Of a stretch of 64,000 nt of DNA, positions 56,456 through 64,000 are shown piece by piece. Made by a program: the position numbers and the translations under genes. Below the pieces are notes generated by a model, which saw only the letters and a program-made list of their open reading frames with translations, was not told the DNA's origin and searched no databases. The first letter of the stretch is position 1, and every line of letters starts with the position of its first letter. The stretch is from Mesoplasma lactucae ATCC 49193 (GTDB lineage Bacteria; Bacillota_I; Bacilli_A; Mycoplasmatales; Mycoplasmataceae), in the NCBI RefSeq assembly GCF_002441935.1, contig NZ_CP023668.1, forward strand, positions 682,001 through 746,000, in the 5' to 3' direction.

Positions 56456-58693
56456 TTATTTAGCTTTCTTTGTAGCTGGTTTTTTCTTTTTAGTTGTAGT
56501 CTTACGTTTTTTAATTGTTTTCTTTTTAGGTTTGTCATCTTCATCAGTTTTTTCTGGGATAACGTATTCTTTTCAAGAACCATCTGATTGTTCATATTCT
56601 CTATATGAACATCCTGTAATAGGGAAGTTTGAACATCCTCTACCACGGTTGAAGTAAGAACGAATGAATACTAAATGACCTTCGTGACACTTAGGACAAA
56701 TTTCATCACTTTCTTCTACAGCTTTTTCTTTTTCTTCTACAACTTTTACAGATAAGTTATCGTAGATATTTTTTAATCATGGTTTATATTCCATTTTACC
56801 TTCAGCAATCTTATCTAAAGTTTCTTCCATTTCAGCAGTATAGTCTAAGTTAAATTCTTCTGGGAATTCTTTGTATAGATAATCATCTGCAATATATCCA
56901 AAGCGTTCAACTTGAATTGGTTTACCTTTGTGGTATTTAACATATGAACGATCTTGTAATTTAGAAAGAATAGGGTTGTAAGTAGAAGGTCTACCAATTC
57001 CTAATTTCTTTAATTCTCTAATTAAAGAAGCTTGGTTATACATGTTTGGTGGAGAAGTTTTTGCATCTTCTTCAACAATCTTGCTTGGGTCAATCTTAAT
57101 TACAAAACCTTTATCTTGTGCTAATTGAGGTGCTGTTTCATTATTTTTTACAACAATTTCATCATTGTCATCTAATTCAATGTTTTCATCACTTTTATCA
57201 ATTGAAAGTTCTTGATAACCTAAGTTTTTAACTTCTTGTCATGATTGTTTAAATTCATAGCCATTGTTATCAAAAGTTCATCTGTGGTTAACTCCACTAG
57301 GACCATGCATTAATGATTTCAAAGTATTTCATCAAATTAAGTTATAAACACGTTTTTGTAAATCGTTTTCTAATTTATGATCAACTAATCACGGTGCATC
57401 AGAAATGTGAGTTGGACGAATAGATTCGTGGGCATCTTGAGTATTTGCTTGTTTACCTTTTGGTTTTAAAGGATATGCAAATAATTCTTCTTTATAGTTT
57501 TTAGCAATATAGTTTTTTGCTTCATGAATAAAGTCATCACTATATCTTTGTGAATCTGTACGGATATATGTAATTAATCCTTCTTCATATAGTTTTTGAG
57601 CAGACATTGTAACTTGTGCTGCACTTAAACGTAATTTAGTAAATCCATCTTGTAGTAATCCAGCGGTTGAATAGGGTTTGAATGATCTTGTTTCAAATTC
57701 AGTTCCTTTGTAATCAACACAGTTGTAATCTTCTGTTAAAGCATCAAGAACTTCTTCATCTTTTGGTGGAACTAAATAATAAGTATCAGGTTTATTAATT
57801 AAAAGCCCTTCATCATCTTTATTTAAATCCAGGTGAATGTTTTTAGATTCATCAATTACTTTAATTCTTTTATATTTAATTTCTTCAAAGGCTTTAATTT
57901 CTCTGTCTCTATCAACAACAAGTTTTAAAGCAGGTGTTTGCACACGTCCAGCACTTAAAAGTCCTGTAGCTTTTTGTAAAACTCCTGAAACTAAGAAACC
58001 AATAATCTTATCTAACATTTGTCTTGAGATAGCAGCATTTACTAAATCCATATCAATTTCTCTTAAATGATCAAAAGCATCTAAAACAGCTTCTTTAGTA
58101 ATTTCATCAAAAGTCATACGTTTGATGTTTTTATTCTCACCATCAAATAAGTTCTTTAAGTGTCAAGCAATTGCTTCCCCTTCACGGTCAGGGTCGGAAG
58201 CTAGAATAATTAAGTCAGCTTTTTTACCAGCTTTTTTAATTGCATTAATTTGTTTAGTTTTTGAACGGTCATTAATAAAGATTGGTGTCATTGTTTCTGT
58301 ATCAATCCCTAAGTTATTTTTCCCTCTGTTAGCAATTTTAGTAATGTGTCCAACACTTGCTAAAACTTCAAATTCATCTTCTGGATGTCCTTCTTCTAAG
58401 AACCCTTTGATTTTGGCAACTTTAGTTGGTGATTCGACTAATACTAAAATTTTTGGTTTTTTAGCATTAGAAACAAACTTCACACCTTCATTAGTTAACT
58501 TGTTAACAACATCATTAACTTCATCATCACTAATGTTTGTAAAAACTGTGTGTAAGGCATCAATTAAATCTTCTTTAGCAATAGTATTGTCATTCATATC
58601 TAAAAAAGTTTTTACATATTCTAAGAATTGATCTAAAGTTTTAATTCCTTTTAATCTTGTCTTCACGTTTAATTTTTTCATTTTTGTTGGCAT
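56456..58693 (-). CDS. topA: DNA topoisomerase I with an extra N-terminal domain
   Basis: A 745-aa type IA topoisomerase. The Toprim domain starts near residue 80 (L-V-E-S-P-T-K) with D-P-D-R-E-G-E near 165. The active-site tyrosine is in Y-I-R-T-D-S near 376. A C4 zinc ribbon (C-P-K-C … C-S … G-C) lies near the C-terminus, then a Lys-rich tail. Bacterial TopA normally begins directly with the Toprim domain; here about 75 extra residues precede it and resemble sigma-70 region 1.1. AAAGGAGC precedes the ATG. TopA relaxes negative supercoils made by gyrase. Confidence 0.94.
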
Positions 58694-58715
58694 ATTAAGC
58701 TCCTTTTAAAATTAG

Positions 58716-58734
58716 TTACTTACTACGTAAGTAA
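58716..58734. promoter_or_regulatory. Perfect palindrome upstream of topA
   Basis: TTACTTACTACGTAAGTAA, two 8-base arms around a 3-base centre, 23-41 bases upstream of the topA ATG. It may be an operator or a leader hairpin. The half-site TACTTAC also occurs next to the hxlR promoter (15253-15259). Confidence 0.45.
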
Positions 58735-58892
58735 GGAAACGTTTATTCATTATTTAAAATGATAAATCGAAAATTTTCTCTCTTTTGGTTTCGATAGCGC
58801 TATTTTAATTGTGTATTTTTTAAAAATCAAGCATAAATTATTTTTTTAATATTTTACCTAAGTTCTTAGCCATTGTTTTTATTTATAAATAA

Positions 58893-58918
58893 AAAACTTC
58901 CAATAGGGAAGTTTTCTT
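58893..58918 (-). terminator. Terminator after the 164-aa hypothetical gene
   Basis: Stem AAAACTTCC / GGAAGTTTT with a 5-base loop and a T-run on the minus strand. Confidence 0.7.
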
Positions 58919-58924
58919 TAAATA

Positions 58925-59419
58925 TTAACGTCAATATTTCTTTCTTTTGTTATGAGTTCTAATCCCCAGAATGTCATCAACTGATTTTGGCAAATCAAAG
59001 AAATCTTTATAACGATTTAAGATTGTACCTCATCTCATATTCGCAGCATCTCTAAATTCACCAATTTTTCTCTCAACTTCATAATCGGTTAAATCATAAT
59101 CAATGTCATGAGTTTCTGGTAGTAAGATTCATGACTTTCTTTCAAATCCATTATCGGTTGTTACTTCAATATAAGCATTTTGATTAAAGATGTCTTTAAT
59201 ATAATCTGCTAAATCATCTAAAAGATATTCATCTTGATAATTAGTTTTTGGAGCTTCTTGGATTTGTAAAGCTACAAAAACATCATCAAAAGTTTCGATG
59301 ATTAAAAAAGGATCTGCAACGATATTTCCGTTTCTGTCCTTATGATCCATGATGATAATGTCACCAGGAGTTATTGCTTGTTCTCTTAATAAAGTAATTT
59401 TTCTATTTAAACTTTCCAT
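58925..59419 (-). CDS. Hypothetical protein, possibly SH3-barrel (MazF/PemK-like) at its N-terminus
   Basis: A 164-aa protein of unknown function. Residues about 16-55 read P-G-D-I-I-I-M-D…D-P-F-L-I-I-E-T-F-D-D-V-F-V-A-L-Q-I, which recalls the P-G-D-I-V-x-V…R-P-x-L-V-I pattern of MazF-type barrels, but the key Arg is replaced; the link is weak. The C-terminus is rich in Arg/Trp/Lys. ATG at 59419 is preferred over 59428 because the ribosome-binding GAGGA is 9 bases away. One TGA (Trp) splits it. No antitoxin partner is seen. Confidence 0.7.
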
Positions 59420-59501
59420 ATAAACCATTCCTCACTATTTACTTAAAATTATAAACTTTAACCCTTAAATATGAGAAAATATAAGAATTTTTTAATCGTA
59501 A

Positions 59502-59526
59502 TTGTATACAAAAAAGAACTATTATA
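59502..59526 (-). promoter_or_regulatory. Second TTGTATACAA palindrome beside a minus-strand -10 box
   Basis: TTGTATACAA (59502-59511) lies 9 bases downstream of TATAAT (59521-59526) on the minus strand, an arrangement like that at the ABC-F/marR promoter. It sits between the 164-aa hypothetical gene and the YfcC-like transporter. Confidence 0.45.
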
Positions 59527-59632
59527 GGATAATTACTAAATTAATACAGCTATAAGTTTTTACTTTAATAAAAAAATCCGAAGTATACTTAGGCTATAAA
59601 TAGCTCTTAAAAAAACAGAAAGGAGCAAATCA

Positions 59633-61372
59633 ATGACTGAACAACAGACACCAACAGAATGTAATGGTGAATCTCAAAATAATGGTATTAACATAGATCC
59701 TAAAGTTGAGATGGAAGAAGAACAAAACCTCTTCCCTGAAGATGGAATTAAAGAACAAGAACAATTAAACCCTGGAGCTCCTCAAGGCAAGAAAAAGAAA
59801 AAACATTTTAAAATGTTATCTGCTTTTTCAATTATTTTTATTGTTATTGCTTTACTAGTTTTAGTAACTTGAATCCTACACTGAGCTGGAGTTACAGCTG
59901 ATTTACCAAAAAGGGAAGTTAATGAAAAGGGTCAACCGCTATTCGACCCGCTTACAGGTCAACCGCTATTCGTACCCGGAGTATATGAATCGGTACCAAT
60001 TCAACCTATGGGTATCTTGGATATTTTCTTCTCAGTTTTCAAAGGATTTGAAAACCAAGCTGGAATTATTATTTTTCTTCTATCGATTGGAGCTTTTGTT
60101 TTAATTGTAGTTAATTCAAAATCTTTAGATGGCTTTGCTCAATTAATCACTAGAAAATTAAAAGGAAACGAAATCTGAGCTATAGTCCCATTAATGTTAT
60201 TCTTTTCTATTTGTGGAACTGTAGAAGGTTTTGCAGAAGAAACATTAGGGTTCTATATGATTTGTATCCCATTAATGTTAATGGCTGGATTTGATGTCTT
60301 TACAGGACTATTAGTAATCTTACTTGGAGCTGGTTCAGGTGTTTTAGCTTCTACAGTTAACCCCTTTGTTATTACTACAGCTATATCAGGATTAAACCAA
60401 GGAGCTGGATATCAATTTATTTCAGTTGGTGATGGTTTAGTGTGAAGACTAGTTTGTTGAATCATTATGTTAAGTGCCTCAATTTGTGCTGTAATGTTAT
60501 ATGCTTGAAGAATTAAAAAGAATCCTCAAAAATCAGTTACTTTCGATACTTATGAAGCTGATAAAACTTATTTCTTAAATGAAACCGAAGAACAAATTGA
60601 TTTAAATTGAAGAAGAAAAACAACCTTAGTTATCTTCTTATTAACTTTTATAATCATGATTATTTATTTAATTTCATGAGATAGTATTTTAAATACGCAT
60701 GCTTTTGAAAATGCTGGAGAAGAAGTAAATAAAAAAGCACCATACTTAACTGCTTTAATTCCTGGATTTGGACAAGGTGAATTAATCTATGTTGCTGCTT
60801 TCTTCTTAATCGCTTCAATTATTCTAGGATTTGTAAATGGTCTTGGAGAAGAAGGATTTATTAAACAATATATGGATGGAGCAGCAGACATCTTAAGTGT
60901 TTGTTTAATTATTGGTACTGCTGCTGGAGTTGGTGTTATTCTTCGTGAATCACACATGCAAGAATTATTTGTTAAAGGATTAGCAGGTTCAGTTGGAGGA
61001 ATTAACCCAATTGGAAGAATTATTGTTCTTTACTTATTATTTATTCCATTATCATTTGTAATTCCTTCATCATCAGGATTTGCAACTGCAGTGTTCCCAT
61101 TATTAGCTGGAACGGTTTCAGTTGATCCTAATGCCGCTGTATTACAAGCAGATGCTGTTGCTGGTTCTGGCTCAATCTTAGCCTTTTCATTTGGTTCAGG
61201 ATTCTTGAACTTATTCTCTCCAACTTCTGGAGTTGTAATGGGTGCTTTAGGAATTGCTAGAATTAACTATGGAAAATTCTTAAAAGGAATTTGACCATTC
61301 CTATTAATGTACTTTGTTTTATCACTTGCTTTATTAGCAATCGGTGGAGCAATCGGTGGAAGCATCGCTTAA
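59633..61372 (+). CDS. YfcC/DcuC-type membrane transporter
   Basis: A 579-aa membrane protein with about 12 segments. It resembles the YfcC branch of the DcuC/short-chain carboxylate or peptide-linked carrier group: F-A-E-E-T near 202-206 and S-S-S-G-F-A-T-A near 482-489 are characteristic. The substrate is unknown. An acidic, soluble N-terminal head of about 60 residues ends in a Lys cluster before helix 1. A 9-residue tandem repeat (G-Q-P-L-F-x-P) lies in the loop after helix 1. AGAAAGGAGC precedes the ATG. Confidence 0.8.
59930..59972 (+). repeat. In-frame 16-base direct repeat
   Basis: GGTCAACCGCTATTCG occurs at 59930-59945 and 59957-59972, 27 bases (9 codons) apart, coding G-Q-P-L-F twice. 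Its G+C content is clearly above the surroundings. Confidence 0.85.
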
Positions 61373-61390
61373 AAATATATCTAAATAAGC

Positions 61391-61421
61391 AAAAACTCGT
61401 TACCTAGTGGCGAGTTTTTCT
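61391..61421 (+). terminator. Terminator after the YfcC-like gene
   Basis: Stem AAAAACTCG / CGAGTTTTT with an 11-base loop that may pair further, followed by T's. Confidence 0.8.
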
Positions 61422-61502
61422 TTTCAAAGTGTTAAACTTAGATAAACATTTAAAAGTGTAATTACCTTTAAATGAAACAATATAGGAGGTCATTTACCAA
61501 AA

Positions 61503-62207
61503 ATGATAGAAATAAAAAATGTCACTAAGAGTTATGGACCAAATACAGGAAACTTTGATGTAAACATCAGCATAAAAGATGGAGAAATTTATGGTTTGCT
61601 AGGACCAAATGGTGCTGGTAAAACCACTTTAATTCGTCAAATGATGGGGTTTATTAAACCTGATTCAGGAACAATTAGTATCCTTGGTTTAGATTCTTGG
61701 AAACAGCATAAAGAAATTATGACTAGTTTAGGATATCTTGAAGGAGAAGTTGAACTATTCGATAACTTAAAAGGAATGCAATACATTAAGATGGTTGCTG
61801 ATTTAAAAGGAATGAAAGATTTACAAGAAGCCGAAAGATTAATTTCTTATTTCCAATTAAATGCCAATACTAAAATTAAGAAAATGTCTAAAGGGATGAA
61901 ACAAAAGATTGCCATCATTTGTGCAGTTATGAACAAACCTAAAGTTTTAATTTTAGATGAACCAACTTCTGGATTAGACCCATTAATGCAAAATCAATTT
62001 AATGAATTAATTAAATCTTTAAATAAACAAGGAACAACAATTTTCTTAAGTTCACACATCTTCCAAGATGTAGCTCAACTATGTAATCGTGTTGGTTTCT
62101 TACGCGATGGAAAACTAATTAAAGAAGAAACTATTAAAGATAGAAATATTGAAGCGTTACAAAAAGAATTCTTATCACTTTACAAAACAAAGGATGCTAA
62201 GGATTAG
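61503..62207 (+). CDS. ABC-2 type transporter ATPase
   Basis: A 234-aa ATPase. Walker A is G-P-N-G-A-G-K-T-T near 35-43, the signature is M-S-K-G-M-K-Q-K near 128-135 (S-x-G-M variant, as in bacitracin/antibiotic exporters), Walker B L-I-L-D-E-P-T near 150, and the switch His in S-S-H-I near 185. It pairs with the permease that starts 2 bases after its stop. AGGAGGTCA lies 11 bases before the ATG. Confidence 0.92.
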   Translation: MIEIKNVTKSYGPNTGNFDVNISIKDGEIYGLLGPNGAGKTTLIRQMMGFIKPDSGTISILGLDSWKQHKEIMTSLGYLEGEVELFDNLKGMQYIKMVADLKGMKDLQEAERLISYFQLNANTKIKKMSKGMKQKIAIICAVMNKPKVLILDEPTSGLDPLMQNQFNELIKSLNKQGTTIFLSSHIFQDVAQLCNRVGFLRDGKLIKEETIKDRNIEALQKEFLSLYKTKDAKD

Positions 62208-62209
62208 TT

Positions 62210-64000
62210 ATGAAACAAACAAATACAAATATTAAAGAAAGAGAATTTGATAAGAAGTTTTCACCTTCAAAATCATTTTGAAAAGTAGTCAAATTTGAAC
62301 TAACAAATAGTTGAAAATTTACCTTATTCTTCGGATTGATTTGATTAATGGTGTTGATACTATTCGTGCCATTAATGATCAATGTAAAACCAACAATTAA
62401 TGGTTATCCGGGATTCAAAGTTTCAGATTATGCACCGTCAATTTCTGGTGTTAACTTTGAAGCAGACAATGGAGCAAACACTATTGGTTTAGGAACTATG
62501 GCTAGTTTTTGAATATATAGTGGTGTGGCTGTTGCTTATTTCTCTATTTACTCAGTTATTTTAATTAATAAATCAATAAATTCACAAATGAATAACGGAC
62601 AAATCAATATGTGAATGTCTATGCCCTTAACTCGTAGAGAAATTATGAATGGTAAAGTTGCTACAATCATTTTTAACCAATTAATTGTTTGATTTCCAGT
62701 GTTTGTAGTTACTTTAATCATGGGTGCTTGTGTGCATCATACTAGTTCTGAAATGGGTAATTTATTCTTCTATGGAATTGAATACATTATCTTTATGATT
62801 GCTTTAACAACAATCTTTACAATGGTTTATATTGCTTTAGTAAACCATACTGTTATAGCTAATGTTTTAGCTTCAATATTTATTGTTTATGTTTTGGTGA
62901 CTTGAGTTTTATCAATGTTATACACAGACATGAATATGCAAAACTTAGCATTTGCTAAGTATATTTCTCCTTCTAATTTAATCCTAAATGTCTTAGCTAT
63001 TGAAAATGGAGACAATCCAATTTATAGCAATGGTGTTGGTGGAAAAGGGGTTGACTTTCCAAAAGAAGGAGCAACAAAACCTTGAGAAAAAGTTACTGTC
63101 GGAGTCTATGCTTATAAATCTTATAGTGTTGGGTTAGCTGTATTTTTCCCAATCTTAGGAATTGCAGTTTCTATTCTATGTTTCTGAGGAACAACTGAAG
63201 TTTTTGTAAAAAGAAGTTCAGGTAACACTCGCAAAGAAAGAAAAATGAATAACTCTTCTAAAGATGATAGTGAGTCAATTGAAACAGGTTATGTAGCTCC
63301 AAATTCCAAAGATCTTTCAGTTAAATTTCACAAGAAAAATGAATTTGGAAAAGTAATTCGATATGAACTTTTAAATTATTGAAAATATATTCTATTCTTC
63401 GGAATAGCTTGATTATTAGTTACAGCAATTCTTGTTCCTGTAATGAGTGGTTTTGGACCAGAAGAATTTGGACCATTTAAAAAAGCTGATTACATGCCAA
63501 GTATTGCAAATATCTCTTTAGCTATAAGTAAAAAGGGAGAAAATATTGGAAATTCTAGTGAAGTCGTGAACGGTATCGGTGATGTTATGACATGAATCTT
63601 TTTCGTGGGACCGGCAGCAGTGTTTTTCTCAGCCTTTGCCATTGTTTTAATTAACAAAAGTATAAATACTCAAGTAAAAAATGGTGAAATGACCACTTGA
63701 TTATCTATGCCTTTAACTCGTAGAAAAATTATGTCAGGTAAAATAGCAACAATCTTAATTAGTCAATTAATTGTCTTTGTTCCATCATTCATAATAATTT
63801 TAATTATTGGTGGAGTTTCACACCATACAAGCGAAGAATTCTGAAATCTATTCTTATATGGGATACAATTTATATTATTTATATTTGCTTTATCAATGTT
63901 GTATTCTTTAATCTCTATTGCGCTTGTTGAAAAAACAACTATCGCTATTATGACTAATTCAATCATTGCGACATATATTCTAGTCGTTTATATAATGACA
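62210..64000 (+). CDS. ABC-2 type permease with internally duplicated halves (3' end outside window)
   Basis: 597 codons are visible without a TAA or TAG; the gene runs off the window. The protein has two homologous units: residues about 20-350 and about 380 onward. Each starts with F-x-K-V-x-x-[FY]-E-L, then a helix, a polar exterior loop, helices, and the shared block M-P-L-T-R-R-[EK]-I-M-x-G-K-[VI]-A-T-I. A charged linker (about 345-380) joins the halves. ABC-2 permeases usually act as dimers of one such unit, so this looks like a fused dimer. The substrate is unknown; the ATPase directly upstream powers it. Confidence 0.87.

Overview
The window comes from a mollicute (wall-less Firmicutes relative), and gene content and order point to Entomoplasmatales (Mesoplasma, Entomoplasma, Williamsoniiplasma or Spiroplasma); this placement is an inference. 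It is very AT-rich, and TGA is read as tryptophan throughout: nearly every long gene is interrupted by TGA at Trp positions, so coordinates here are given under genetic code 4. The lipoprotein signal (…SAVVAC-G), the ABC-2/FtsX transporters and the TGA-rich hypothetical proteins also fit this group.

The replication origin lies at about 27.3-29.3 kb. From it, genes run outward in both directions. Leftward (minus strand) lie dnaA, dnaN, rnmV, ksgA, gyrB, a nucleoside deoxyribosyltransferase, gyrA, lemA, a DUF3137-like protein, serS, the SRP RNA, tadA, then (past a plus-strand HxlR regulator) dnaX, recR, tmk, holB, a tRNA methyltransferase, tilS, ftsH, hslO, an ABC ATPase with a long charged N-terminus and a very large FtsX-type permease. 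The far left end carries the 3' part of a plus-strand PAP2 phosphatase gene.

Rightward (mostly plus strand) lie rpmH, rnpA, yidC, mnmE, two TatD-family nucleases around an unrecognised gene, a minus-strand ABC-F plus MarR pair, a MATE exporter with a large extracytoplasmic insert, membrane and hypothetical proteins, prs, pth, metG, a 907-aa coiled-coil surface lipoprotein (minus), mnmG, two tandem amino-acid permeases, pgsA, rsmG, ychF, topA (minus), a small unknown gene (minus), a YfcC-like transporter and an ABC-2 exporter whose permease is an internal duplication cut by the window end.

Most transcription units end in strong A-tract/T-tract hairpins, several shared by convergent genes. Genes are tightly packed, with overlaps at tmk/holB, holB/methyltransferase, rnmV/ksgA and pgsA/rsmG. 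No tRNA, rRNA, CRISPR array, insertion sequence or prophage was seen. The main unexplained signals are: a strongly gene-specific enrichment of the palindrome CTATAG (dnaX, recR, the first tatD, the permease pair, the rnmV-dnaN gap); a sigma-1.1-like N-terminal extension on TopA; two copies of a TTGTATACAA palindrome next to minus-strand promoters, one of them in front of the ABC-F/marR operon; and an orphan minus-strand terminator suggesting a small RNA near 48 kb.
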